From the NCBI RefSeq assembly GCF_000716535.1, contig NZ_JNWV01000010.1, positions 231,759 through 295,758 of the forward strand: DNA of 64,000 bases, read 5' to 3'. The translations under genes were made by a program, and so were the position numbers. The notes below the pieces were generated by a model, which was not told the DNA's origin, did no database searches, and saw nothing but the letters and a program-made list of their open reading frames with translations. Shown piece by piece: positions 15,459-22,838 of the stretch (position 1 is the stretch's first letter; the number at the start of each line of letters is the position of its first letter). Source of the stretch: Streptomyces flaveolus. Lineage in GTDB: Bacteria > Actinomycetota > Actinomycetes > Streptomycetales > Streptomycetaceae.

Positions 15459-16280
15459 ATGCCGAAAGCGCAGGAGACCGCCGTCTACACGCACGGGCAC
15501 CACGAGTCGGTGCTGCGGTCGCACACCTGGCGGACCGCAGCCAACTCCGCGGCCTACCTGCTCGGCGTGCTGAAGCCCCACATGAGGATCCTGGACATCG
15601 GCTGCGGGCCCGGGACCATCACCGCCGACCTGGCGGAACTGGTCCCCGACGGCCGGGTCACCGGCGTCGACCGGGCACCCGGCGTCCTGGAACAGGCCCG
15701 GGCCACCGCGGCCGGCCGCGGTCTGACGAACGTCGACTTCGCGGTGGCCGACGTCCACGCCCTGGACTACCCGGACGACACCTTCTGCGTGGTCCACGCC
15801 CACCAGGTGCTCCAGCACGTCGGCGACCCCGTGCGGGCGCTGCGCGAGATGCGCCGGGTGACGAAGCCGGGCGGGTTCATCGCCGTACGGGACGCGGACT
15901 ACGCGGCGATGACCTGGTATCCGGCGGTGCCCGGCCTGGACGACTGGCTGGACCTGTACGAGCGGGTGGCCCGCGCCAACGGCGGTGAACCCGACGCCGG
16001 GCGCCGGCTGGCGGCGTGGGCGCGGGCCGCGGGCCTGCGGGACGTCACGGCCGGCTCCAGCACCTGGACGTTCGCCACGCCCGAGGAGCGGGCCTGGTGG
16101 AGCGGCCTGTGGGCGGACCGCACCCTCGCCTCCGACTACGCCGACCGGGCGACGCGGTCAGGTCACGCGACGGCGGAGCGGTTGCGGGCCGTGTCGGAGG
16201 CCTGGCGGGACTGGGGCCGGCGGGAGGACGGCTGGTTCGCGGTCCTGCACGGGGAAGTTCTGTGCCGTAAAGAACTCTGA
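15459..16280 (+). CDS. Class I SAM-dependent methyltransferase
   Basis: 273-aa methyltransferase of the UbiE/Methyltransf_11/25 type. Motif I LDIGCGPGT (~46-54), acidic GVDRAPG loop, motif post-I ADVHALDYPDD and motif III region VTKPGGFIAVRD (~133-144). The C-terminal ~100 residues form a small-molecule-binding lid rich in Trp. Substrate unknown; similar proteins are annotated as ubiquinone/menaquinone or generic methyltransferases. Start ATG 15459 has GAGGGTGAGGGG upstream (7 nt). Monocistronic, converging on gvpK. Confidence 0.8.
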   Translation: MPKAQETAVYTHGHHESVLRSHTWRTAANSAAYLLGVLKPHMRILDIGCGPGTITADLAELVPDGRVTGVDRAPGVLEQARATAAGRGLTNVDFAVADVHALDYPDDTFCVVHAHQVLQHVGDPVRALREMRRVTKPGGFIAVRDADYAAMTWYPAVPGLDDWLDLYERVARANGGEPDAGRRLAAWARAAGLRDVTAGSSTWTFATPEERAWWSGLWADRTLASDYADRATRSGHATAERLRAVSEAWRDWGRREDGWFAVLHGEVLCRKEL

Positions 16281-16436
16281 TCCGCGCCTTCCGGGACACC
16301 CGGACGGCGGCAGGGGCCGCTGGGATTCCTGGTACGCGGCACGACCGCGGCCGGCGACAGGGGCCTCTGCCACAAGTGGTGAGCGGTCCGCCGTGCCTAG
16401 TGCCCGGCGCGGTCCACCGCACGGAGGTCCACCGCA
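16281..16436. other. Convergent spacer between methyltransferase and gvpK
   Basis: Contains a doublet GGTCCACCGCAC (two copies 15 nt apart, about 16408-16434) and the palindrome GCACTAGTGC that includes the gvpK stop codon. AGGGGCC occurs twice (about 16313 and 16360). No clear U-tract terminator and no gene. Confidence 0.4.
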
Positions 16437-16733
16437 CTAGTGCCCATCGCGCGGAAGCAGCGGGCCGAGCGGCCCGAGGTCCAGGTTGAGGTCCTCGGGC
16501 CGCAGTCCGTAGCGGTCCCGCAGCTCGGCCATCCGGTCCTCCAGGAGCATCAGGGTGAGCCCGATCCGCTCCTCCTGCTCCTCGGTCAGCTCACCGGTGT
16601 CGAAGCGGCGCACGGCCTGCCGCTCCATCAGCTGGCGCAGCAACTCCACCACGGTAAGCACGAGTTTCACCAGGTCGCGCTCGACCGTGTCGGGTTCCAG
16701 GTCGAGCCGTTTGCGCCGCTGCCGCGCGGTCAT
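16437..16733 (-). CDS. gvpK: Gas vesicle protein GvpK
   Basis: 98-aa GvpK, the short helical protein essential for gas-vesicle assembly in other organisms. Pattern: basic N-terminus, LEPDTVERDLVKLVLTVVEL, RQLMERQAVRRFD, LTEEQEERIGLTLMLLEDRM and the C-terminal GLRPEDLNLDLGPLG, all typical of GvpK. Last gene of the gvpOAFGYZJLSK operon. ATG 16733 overlaps the gvpS stop (ATGA) and has its own GAGGAG. Confidence 0.9.
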   Translation of the reverse strand: MTARQRRKRLDLEPDTVERDLVKLVLTVVELLRQLMERQAVRRFDTGELTEEQEERIGLTLMLLEDRMAELRDRYGLRPEDLNLDLGPLGPLLPRDGH

Positions 16734-16918
16734 AGGAGCTCCTCGAAGGGCGACGGGACCTGCTCGTTCACGGAACTGATGAGCGCGTTCAGGTCGATGC
16801 GGACGAGATCGACGTCCGCGATGCGCAGGGTGATGTCGCCGGTGATGACGACTCCGCCGGCCAGCAGCCGGTCCAGGAGGTCGACCAGCGCGATCTCGCG
16901 GCGTTCGACTACGGTCAC
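16730..16918 (-). CDS. gvpS: Gas vesicle protein GvpS (GvpA-like)
   Basis: 62-aa member of the GvpA/J/M/S family. The conserved core reads ALVDLLDRLLAGGVVITGDI and TLRIADVDLVRIDLNALISS, the hydrophobic beta-strand pair shared with the GvpA shell protein. It is thought to be a minor shell, cap or nucleation component. Start is GTG 16918, overlapping the gvpL stop (GTGA). Shorter than GvpA and GvpJ of this cluster because it lacks a C-terminal extension. Confidence 0.85.
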   Translation of the reverse strand: MTVVERREIALVDLLDRLLAGGVVITGDITLRIADVDLVRIDLNALISSVNEQVPSPFEELL

Positions 16919-17712
16919 CGCCCCTCCCCCGATTCCACGCTCGGTTCCGCTCCGGATTCCTCACCGGAAAACGAGTACGCGGCCCACGGACCGGTGAGTT
17001 CCACCCGCAGTCCGGGTGCCTCGTCCTTCGTCCGGTCCACCATTTCCACGAATTCCTCGGAATGCTCCCGGGGCACGAGATAGGCCGCGTTGAGCACATT
17101 GCGTCCCGGCGTTCCGGAGAGCGCGGAATTCTGCGGCGGATGCATCCGGAAATCTTCGGCGCGCTCGGCGAGGCGCTCGTGCAGGGAGTGGGCGAACCGC
17201 TCGGCCCGCTGCCACTTCTCCTCCTGCGCGTGGCTCTGCAGGCGCCGGCGGCGCAGGTAGTCCCGCCCGCTGGCCGGCCGCGCCGCCTCGGCGGGCTCGG
17301 GTTCGGCGGGCTCGGGTTCCAGGTACACCTTCACGCCCCACTCCACGCGGCCGTGCAGGCGGTCGAGCAGGCGCCGGAAGTCCTCCTCACGGGCCTCGAT
17401 CATCATGCGCACGGCGCTGTCGTCACGGAAGACGGTCGCGAGCCGCAGCGGCAGCGGGGTGGTCACCGTGGTGAGCGCGTCGACGACGCCCTGGTGGGCG
17501 CGGGCGGTCGCGGCCAGCCAGTCCAGGTCCTCCAGGTGGGCCTTCAGCGCCTCCGCGCAGAAATCGGCCTCCGGGACCATACTGACCACCGCGACCAGCC
17601 CGTGATGGTGCAGCAGCGCCGGCGGGGCGCCGCCGACGCCCCGCAGCTGTGCTTGCAGAGGTGTCCCGAAGGGACGGCAGACGGCGTACACGTACCGCAG
17701 TCCGGTCGTCAT
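16915..17712 (-). CDS. gvpL: Gas vesicle protein GvpL (GvpL/GvpF family)
   Basis: 265-aa GvpL/GvpF-family protein with the two-domain layout known from GvpF: N-terminal YVYAVCRPFG... domain, VVSMVPEADFCAEALKAHLEDLD (~42-64), the RVEWGVKVYLEP strand (~135-146) and a C-terminal domain with NAAYLVPREHSEEFVEMVDR (~205-224) and LTGPWAAYSF (~236-245). GvpF/L proteins bind GvpA before shell assembly. It is the second such gene in the operon; GvpF is at 20210-20980. ATG 17712 overlaps the gvpJ stop. Confidence 0.9.
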   Translation of the reverse strand: MTTGLRYVYAVCRPFGTPLQAQLRGVGGAPPALLHHHGLVAVVSMVPEADFCAEALKAHLEDLDWLAATARAHQGVVDALTTVTTPLPLRLATVFRDDSAVRMMIEAREEDFRRLLDRLHGRVEWGVKVYLEPEPAEPEPAEAARPASGRDYLRRRRLQSHAQEEKWQRAERFAHSLHERLAERAEDFRMHPPQNSALSGTPGRNVLNAAYLVPREHSEEFVEMVDRTKDEAPGLRVELTGPWAAYSFSGEESGAEPSVESGEGR

Positions 17713-18044
17713 GGTGCCTCCTTCGGGGCGCGGCCCGACTCCAGTTCCTCCAGCCGGGCGAGCCGTTCTCGCAGCTCGGCGTTCTCCCGGGTCAGCTCGT
17801 CACGACGGGCCCGGGAGGAGAGCGCCGGGTCGCTCTCCCACCAGTCGATGCCCATCTCCTTGGCCTTGTCGACCGAGGCGACGATGAGGCGCAGCTTGAC
17901 GGTGAGCAGTTCGATGTCGAGCAGGTTGATCCTGATGTCCCCCGCGATGACGACACCCTTGTCGAGTACACGTTCAAGGATGTCGGCGAGGTTCGCCCCC
18001 GAGCCCTGGCCATAGGGCTCGGGAAAGCGGCCGGGTGTCGTCAT
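17709..18044 (-). CDS. gvpJ: Gas vesicle protein GvpJ (GvpA family)
   Basis: 111-aa GvpA-family protein: core ANLADILERVLDKGVVIAGD and IRINLLDIELLTVKLRLIVA (~17-58), followed by a Glu/Arg-rich helix (RARRDELTRENAELRERLAR) that should form a coiled coil. GvpJ is a minor shell or tip protein. ATG 18044 overlaps the gvpZ stop and the gene ends in ATGA with gvpL. Confidence 0.85.
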   Translation of the reverse strand: MTTPGRFPEPYGQGSGANLADILERVLDKGVVIAGDIRINLLDIELLTVKLRLIVASVDKAKEMGIDWWESDPALSSRARRDELTRENAELRERLARLEELESGRAPKEAP

Positions 18045-19288
18045 CGACGGCTCCCGCGCTCAGCGTGCTCAGGCTCCTCTTCCTCGTACTCGTCCTCCTC
18101 TTCCTCAGCGCCTTCCTCGTCCTCGGCGGGCTCCTCGGCCTCGTCCTCGTACGAGTCCTCGTCGCCCTCCTTGTCGCCCTCCCCGGCTTCTTCCTCGGTC
18201 TCGCCCTCGTACTCGTCCTCGTAGGGCTCCTCTTCCTCCTCCTCTTCCTCCTCTTCGCCCTCTTCGCCTTCCTCGGGGCGCTCCCGGCCCTCGGGCTTCT
18301 CTTCGCCCTCGGCCTCCTCTTCGCCCTCTTCCTGCTCTTCGCCCTCTTCCTGCTCTTCGCCCTCTTCCTGCTCTTCGCCCTCTTCTTCCTCTCCCCGGGC
18401 CTCCTCTTCCTCCTCCGCGAGGGCGTCCTCGTGGCTGCGGACGACCTCGCCGTCGCGGATCTCGCCGCGCCAGCTGTCCTCCGCCTCTCCCTTGAGAGTG
18501 ATGAAGCGGGCGAAGTTCTTCAGGTCCAGCCTGGCCCGGCGGCCCTGGGCGCGCCAGATGTTGCCGGTCTTCTCGAAGAGGCCGGTCGGGTAGTACTCCA
18601 TGACCAGCAGCACCCGGGTGAGGTTCTCCTCCAGCCGGTGGAAGGAGACCACGCCCTTTGTGGTGCCCTTGGGGCCCTCGGAGGTCCACTGGATGCGGTA
18701 GTCGGGGATCTGCTCGGTGGTCTTCGCCTTCCAGCTCCGGCTGGACCAGAAGATCTTCGCCTGCCAGTCGGAATGGGTGTCGTCGGCGCGGCTCGCGCTC
18801 TTGACGCCCTTGGCGAAGGTGGAGAAGGACTGGTACTGGGTCCACTGGTCGTAGGCCGTGCGCAGCGGTACGCCGACGTCGACGGACTCGATGATCACCG
18901 TGGGCTTCTTGCCCGCGCCGCCCTTCTTGCCCTTGCTGCCGCCGAGGCCCCGCAGGGTGCCCATCACCTTGTCCTTGGCGTGGGAGGCGCCCAGTTCCAG
19001 CGCCGAGCGCAGCGGTCCCTTGCCCTCGGCGAGCTTGCGCCCGCCCTCCAGCGCCAGTTTGGCGAAGCCCGGGCTGTTGCCCTCGGCGATGTCGTTCAGC
19101 TTGCCGGTGGTCTGGCCGAGCTTGCGGCCGAACCCGGCCAGCAGTCGCTGGGCCTGCGCGCTCGCGTACTCCCGGGCCTCTTCCTTCAGCCGGTTGGCTG
19201 CCTCACTGTGAGCGAGACCGGTCAGCGCAGACGCGCCGCCCGTGGCCTGGCCGGCCTTGGAGGTCACTCTTCCGAGGGTCTCGGTCAT
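18041..19288 (-). CDS. gvpZ: GvpZ: SRPBCC-domain gas-vesicle-cluster protein with acidic tail
   Basis: 415-aa protein in the gvpZ position of Streptomyces clusters. N-terminal helical region (~1-125, Gly/Lys-rich end GSKGKKGGAGKK), a central SRPBCC/polyketide-cyclase-like domain (~128-290: IIESVDVGVPLRTAYDQW, QSFSTFAKGVKSA, DYRIQWTSEGPKG, VLLVMEYYPTGLFEK), then a tail of about 120 residues made almost only of Glu, Asp and Gly, with GEEQEE repeated three times. The fold suggests hydrophobic-ligand or membrane-surface binding; the vesicle role is unknown. Translationally coupled to gvpY upstream and gvpJ downstream. Confidence 0.8.
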   Translation of the reverse strand: MTETLGRVTSKAGQATGGASALTGLAHSEAANRLKEEAREYASAQAQRLLAGFGRKLGQTTGKLNDIAEGNSPGFAKLALEGGRKLAEGKGPLRSALELGASHAKDKVMGTLRGLGGSKGKKGGAGKKPTVIIESVDVGVPLRTAYDQWTQYQSFSTFAKGVKSASRADDTHSDWQAKIFWSSRSWKAKTTEQIPDYRIQWTSEGPKGTTKGVVSFHRLEENLTRVLLVMEYYPTGLFEKTGNIWRAQGRRARLDLKNFARFITLKGEAEDSWRGEIRDGEVVRSHEDALAEEEEEARGEEEEGEEQEEGEEQEEGEEQEEGEEEAEGEEKPEGRERPEEGEEGEEEEEEEEEEPYEDEYEGETEEEAGEGDKEGDEDSYEDEAEEPAEDEEGAEEEEDEYEEEEPEHAERGSRR

Positions 19289-19920
19289 TGGTCATCGCCG
19301 CCCTTCGACTGCCGGGAGACGGCGCTCCGGGTCGCACCGCCGACCGCCGCCGTCTTACTCGCGGCCGACTTGCGGGCCGCGTCCGTCTTCTTGACCGCAG
19401 CCTTCTTGGCCGGGGTCTTGTCGGCTGCCGTCCCACCGGGAGCCTTCTTCACCGGGGCCTTCTTCACCGGCTTCTTGCCCGTCCGCTTCCGGGGCGCCTC
19501 GTCCGCGTCGCCCCGATCCTCCCCCCTGGGGGGCTTCTCACCCCGCGTCTCCTCCTGCTCCTCCTCGCCCTCTTCCCGCTCCTCGTCCGAGCCGGACGGC
19601 ACGACTCCGGACAGCTGCTCGCGTACCTGGGACGTACGACCGTGCAGCCGGTCGGCGAGCGAGTTCATCTGCCGCTCGACCATCGCGCCGGAGGCGGCCT
19701 TGCCGACGCCGCGCAGATCCTGGCGCAGCTGGTCGCCGATCTCCTTGAACTGAGGATTGTTCTTCAGCTGCTGGTTCACCAGCTCAGCGAGCATCTTCGG
19801 GCTGAGATTGAGCTTCTTGCCGGCCACGGCGGAGCCGATCGCGAGCGCCATCTTCAGCTTCTTCGTGCGTCCGAGCAGATATCCGGCCCCTACGGCGAGG
19901 CCCAGTGCGGTTCGGTTCAT
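19285..19920 (-). CDS. gvpY: GvpY: gas-vesicle-cluster protein with histone-like basic tail
   Basis: 211-aa protein in the gvpY position. N-terminal hydrophobic, Gly-rich helix (TALGLAVGAGYLLGRTKKLK, ~4-23) and an amphipathic region to ~95, a short acidic stretch (EEREEGEEEQEETRGE), then a Lys/Ala/Pro-rich tail (GKKPVKKAPVKKAPGG, TPAKKAAVKKTDAARKS) like that of histone H1-type proteins. Function unknown. Start ATG 19920; an alternative GTG 6 nt upstream overlaps the gvpG stop. The next gene, gvpZ, carries the opposite charge in its tail. Confidence 0.75.
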   Translation of the reverse strand: MNRTALGLAVGAGYLLGRTKKLKMALAIGSAVAGKKLNLSPKMLAELVNQQLKNNPQFKEIGDQLRQDLRGVGKAASGAMVERQMNSLADRLHGRTSQVREQLSGVVPSGSDEEREEGEEEQEETRGEKPPRGEDRGDADEAPRKRTGKKPVKKAPVKKAPGGTAADKTPAKKAAVKKTDAARKSAASKTAAVGGATRSAVSRQSKGGDDQ

Positions 19921-19922
19921 GG

Positions 19923-20180
19923 TCACGTCCCATTGCCTGTCGTGTCGCCGTGATGCAGGGCGATCTCCAGCCGGTCGAGCAGTTCGTCCTCGCGCTGGTC
20001 GAACTCCTCCTCGGTGATCTCGCCCGCCTGGAGTTGCTCTTCGAGGCGGGCCAGCTCGGCCCGGACGGTGGCCGGGTCGTAGTAGATCCGCTCCGCCTCC
20101 TGGAGCACCTGCCGAATCGCCCACGCGCCGCCGCGTACCGGTGCGAAGGGCAGCAGCAGCACCTCCGAGATCAGTCCCAC
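19923..20180 (-). CDS. gvpG: Gas vesicle protein GvpG
   Basis: 85-aa GvpG: N-terminal GLISEVLLLPFAPVRGGAWA, then VLQEAERIYYDPATVRAELARL (kept here in parts: AERIYYDPATV, RAELARLEEQLQAG) and EITEEEFDQREDELLDRLE, a coiled coil typical of the family. GvpG is an assembly factor that interacts with GvpF/L. Start is GTG 20180 with AAGGAGG 4 nt upstream, which decides it. Lies 29 nt after gvpF, the largest gap inside the operon apart from gvpO-gvpA. Confidence 0.85.
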   Translation of the reverse strand: MGLISEVLLLPFAPVRGGAWAIRQVLQEAERIYYDPATVRAELARLEEQLQAGEITEEEFDQREDELLDRLEIALHHGDTTGNGT

Positions 20181-20209
20181 GGATCCTCCTTCCGTCCGGG
20201 CCCCGGCCG

Positions 20210-20980
20210 CTACGACGCTCCGGCGTCCGCGCCGGCCGTGGCGCCCGCGGGCGCGGTCGGGCCGGGCTCGACGAAGCTGTACGGCGGCAGCGGGCCGTTG
20301 ACCCGCAGTTCGAGATGGGCATGGCTCTGGCGCACCTGCTCGGCGGCGGCCAGGAAGTCCTCGGCCGAGTCGCGGGACACCAGGAACGAGACGTTGAGCA
20401 GCCAGCCGGTGGACTCCGGGCCCACGCTGACCGCCGCGGCGCACGGCTGGAGCAGGCGCTGCACCTCGGCGGCGTCCTCGGCCTCCTTGGCCTTGACTGC
20501 GCCGGCGACCATCTCGCCGAGGCGGATACGGTCGTCGTAGGTGCCGCCGCCCGCCTTCCGGTTGGCCTCGGCGAGGGCACGGAGCTCCGCGTTCTCGGCC
20601 ATCACGCGGTGCAGGACGGCCTCCTCGATGTGGGTGGCCTTGACGTTGTACTCGACCTTGCCGTCCAGCTCGCGCAGCCGTTCCAGGTAGTGCTCCGCCC
20701 GCTCGGTCAGCACCGACGTGACGGTGTCGTCGTCGGGAGAGACGCTGCCGAAGCGCATGGGCAGCACGCAGCCGCCCGCACCCGCCTCGGCGAGCACGTT
20801 CTGGTGCGCGAGGAGGTCGCGGCGCTTGGGGCGCAGATCCTCCGGGGCGTCGCTGACGACGGCGGCGAGTTCTCCCGCCGTGAGGATCCGGACGGGCCGG
20901 GGCGGTTCGCCCACGCCGGTCATCCCTTCGGGGAGCGCCGGGTGCGAGCGCGCGGTGATGCCGTAGACGTACGTGCTCAC
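20210..20980 (-). CDS. gvpF: Gas vesicle protein GvpF (GvpL/GvpF family)
   Basis: 256-aa GvpF: YVYGITARSHPALPEGMTGV at the start, AAVVSDAPEDLRPKRRDLLAH (~39-59) followed by VLPMRFGSV, the KVEYNVKATHIEE strand (~108-120) and a C-terminal domain with LNVSFLVSRDSAEDFLAAAE (~193-212) and VNGPLPPYSF. GvpF escorts GvpA during shell growth. Start is GTG 20980, overlapping the gvpA stop as GTGA. Confidence 0.9.
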   Translation of the reverse strand: MSTYVYGITARSHPALPEGMTGVGEPPRPVRILTAGELAAVVSDAPEDLRPKRRDLLAHQNVLAEAGAGGCVLPMRFGSVSPDDDTVTSVLTERAEHYLERLRELDGKVEYNVKATHIEEAVLHRVMAENAELRALAEANRKAGGGTYDDRIRLGEMVAGAVKAKEAEDAAEVQRLLQPCAAAVSVGPESTGWLLNVSFLVSRDSAEDFLAAAEQVRQSHAHLELRVNGPLPPYSFVEPGPTAPAGATAGADAGAS

Positions 20981-21396
20981 TCCTCTTCCTCCTTCCGGCG
21001 GGCCGCGGTCTTACGGGGGCGCCGGGGCTCGGCCTCGCCTTCCTCCCGCGCCTGCTTGAACGCGTCGGAGATGGTCTGTGCGGCACCGGACAGCGCGCCC
21101 TTGGACTTGCCGCGGGCTCCGCTCTCGGTGATCTCGCCGACGAGATCGGGCAGCCCGGGGGACTTGCGGGGCCCTGCCTCCAGGTCGAGGCGGTTGCACG
21201 CCTCGGCGAAACGCAGATACGTGTCGACGCTGGCCACGACGACCCGGACGTCGATCTTCAGGATTTCGATGCCGACCAGGGAGACCCGTACGAACGCGTC
21301 GATGACGAGTCCCCGGTCGAGAACCAGCTCCAGGACGTCGTAGAGGCCACTGCTGCCGCCTCCGCCTCCGGACTGCTGTGCCGGGACAACGGTCAT
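20977..21396 (-). CDS. gvpA: Gas vesicle structural protein GvpA
   Basis: 139-aa GvpA, the shell protein. After a Gly/Ser-rich start (SGGGGGSSG) the core is GLYDVLELVLDRGLVIDAFV, RVSLVGIEILKIDVRVVVAS and VDTYLRFAEA, the helix-strand-strand-helix of GvpA. Typical GvpA is about 70 aa; here a charged extension of ~65 residues (KSKGALSGAAQTISDAFKQA, then a Lys/Arg/Glu end) follows, as in other Streptomyces proteins of this cluster type. Start ATG 21396 has GAGGAGGAG 8-9 nt upstream, one of the best ribosome sites of the operon, fitting the need for much GvpA. Confidence 0.9.
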   Translation of the reverse strand: MTVVPAQQSGGGGGSSGLYDVLELVLDRGLVIDAFVRVSLVGIEILKIDVRVVVASVDTYLRFAEACNRLDLEAGPRKSPGLPDLVGEITESGARGKSKGALSGAAQTISDAFKQAREEGEAEPRRPRKTAARRKEEEE

Positions 21397-21473
21397 GCCG
21401 GCCGCTCCTCCTCGTGAGAATGGTGGTTGGTCGGGGCCACGCCGGAGGCGTGGCCGCGGGACGCGGGCGGGCC

Positions 21474-21860
21474 TTAGCCGCCGGGTCGACGTGCGTCGGC
21501 CCGCCCGCGCTCGTATCGGCGAACGCGTCGGTAGCCGGTGAGCTCCCCGTCGGGGTCCAGGTCGACCTGGTAGCTCGCCATCAGGCTCATGGTGTCCGGG
21601 ACCCTGGCGATCTCCATCACCTCGACCTCCAGCGACCAGCCGTCCTCGGTCTGCTCGAAGGAGGACACGGTCTCCGGGACGAGCCCCGTCAGTTCGGCGA
21701 GCTGGCTGCGCGCCTGGCGCAGCACCTCCATGGGGGTCGGCCGCCGGGCGTCCTTCTCGTTCCGTGTGGTGTCGTTCGTCTGCTCTGTGTCTTGTGATGT
21801 ATGCGAGTTCTGGGATTTCTGTGAACTCTGTGACTGTGATGTGCTGTGTGTGTTCGACAT
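21474..21860 (-). CDS. gvpO: Gas vesicle protein GvpO
   Basis: 128-aa GvpO. The N-terminal ~40 residues are Ser/Gln/Asn/Thr-rich and probably disordered; the domain follows as MEVLRQARSQLAELTGL, GWSLEVEVMEIARVPDTMSL and ASYQVDLDPDGELTGYRRV. In haloarchaea GvpO affects vesicle yield and expression. First gene of the gvp run. Start ATG 21860 (MSNTH) has AAGAGG about 5 nt upstream; a GTG 6 nt earlier is possible. It is only 45 nt behind the ligD stop on the same strand, so it may be transcribed from upstream as well as from a weak local promoter. Confidence 0.9.
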   Translation of the reverse strand: MSNTHSTSQSQSSQKSQNSHTSQDTEQTNDTTRNEKDARRPTPMEVLRQARSQLAELTGLVPETVSSFEQTEDGWSLEVEVMEIARVPDTMSLMASYQVDLDPDGELTGYRRVRRYERGRADARRPGG

Positions 21861-21878
21861 GGCCACCTCTTCCTGCGG

Positions 21879-21903
21879 GTGGCCCTTCCTTCCTTGGCCA
21901 AAC
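21879..21903 (-). promoter_or_regulatory. Tentative sigma-B-like promoter of gvpO
   Basis: Minus strand: GTTTG (complement of 21899-21903), 14-nt spacer, GGCCAC (complement of 21879-21884). The -35 and spacing equal those of the ndh promoter, but the -10 matches GGTTAC at only four of six positions, so this is weak. Confidence 0.25.
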
Positions 21904-21905
21904 CT

Positions 21906-22838
21906 TCAGGAGCGCATGTCCGCGAGGCGACGCCGGGCCGGGCCCAGGGAGCGCCCGCGGGCCGGCAGACCGGCCCAGGGGTCGGTGCGGGCCTGTTCGA
22001 CGGCGTCGGCGATGGTCCAGCGGCGGGCGTCGAGCCCCGGGTCGTCCAGTTGCTCCCAGGTGAGGGGGACGGCGACCGGGGCGCCTGGGCGGGCGCGGAC
22101 GGTGAAGGGCGCGACGGCGGTCTGGGCGTACCCGTTGCGCTGCACGTCGAGGTAGAGGCGGTCGCCGCGGTCCTGTTTGCGGGCGGCGGTGGTGAGCCGG
22201 TCCGGGTGCCGTGCCGCGGCGAGTTCGGCGACGTCGTGGGCGAACTCCCGTACGGCGTCGAAGTCCTGGCGGCCGTCGAGCGGGACGACGAGGTGCAGTC
22301 CGCGCGAGCCCGTGGTCATCGGGGCGGCGGGCAGCCCGAGTTCGTCCAGCAGCTCGCGCAGCCAGGCGGCGGCCGCGCGGACGGCGCCGAAGTCGTCCCC
22401 GGGGGGATCGAGGTCGAAGACGAGCCGGTCGGGGTGGTCCGGGCCGCCGGCCCGGTCGGTGCGCGAGAGCCAGCGGTGCACGGTGAGGCAGGCCTGGTCG
22501 GCGAGGTACAGGAGGGTCGCGGTGTCGTCGCAGACGACGTGCGTGACCGTGCCGCCCTCCTTGGCGACCTTTGCCCGGGTGATCCACTCCGGGTAGTGCT
22601 CCGGGGTGTTCTTCTGCATGAACCGCTGGCCGTCGAGGCCGTCCGGATACCGTTCCAGCATCAGCGGACGGCCCCGCACGTGCGGCAGCAGGTACGGCGC
22701 GACGGACCGGTAGTAGTCCGCGAGGTCGCCCTTGGTGTACTCCTTCGCGCCCCCGCCGCCGGGGAAGAGCACCTTCCCCGGCCGCTTGATCTCCACCGTG
22801 CGGCGGCCCGCGCGTATGGTCCGCGCGTCGTCGCTCAT
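21906..22838 (-). CDS. ligD: LigD-type NHEJ polymerase domain protein
   Basis: 310-aa stand-alone polymerase domain of the LigD family (archaeo-eukaryotic primase fold), without ligase or nuclease domain. Motifs: VLFPGGGGAKEYTKGDLADY near the start, MLERYPDGLDG, the catalytic acidic pair in LVFDLDPPGDD (~142-152), TTGSRGLHLVVPL (~174-186) and the late YLDVQRNGYAQTAVAP. Known role: fills or extends ends with ribonucleotides during Ku-dependent end joining; Ku and ligase must be encoded elsewhere. ATG 22838 overlaps the transketolase stop (ATGA). It lies in a row with ndh, tkt and gvp genes. Confidence 0.85.
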   Translation of the reverse strand: MSDDARTIRAGRRTVEIKRPGKVLFPGGGGAKEYTKGDLADYYRSVAPYLLPHVRGRPLMLERYPDGLDGQRFMQKNTPEHYPEWITRAKVAKEGGTVTHVVCDDTATLLYLADQACLTVHRWLSRTDRAGGPDHPDRLVFDLDPPGDDFGAVRAAAAWLRELLDELGLPAAPMTTGSRGLHLVVPLDGRQDFDAVREFAHDVAELAAARHPDRLTTAARKQDRGDRLYLDVQRNGYAQTAVAPFTVRARPGAPVAVPLTWEQLDDPGLDARRWTIADAVEQARTDPWAGLPARGRSLGPARRRLADMRS

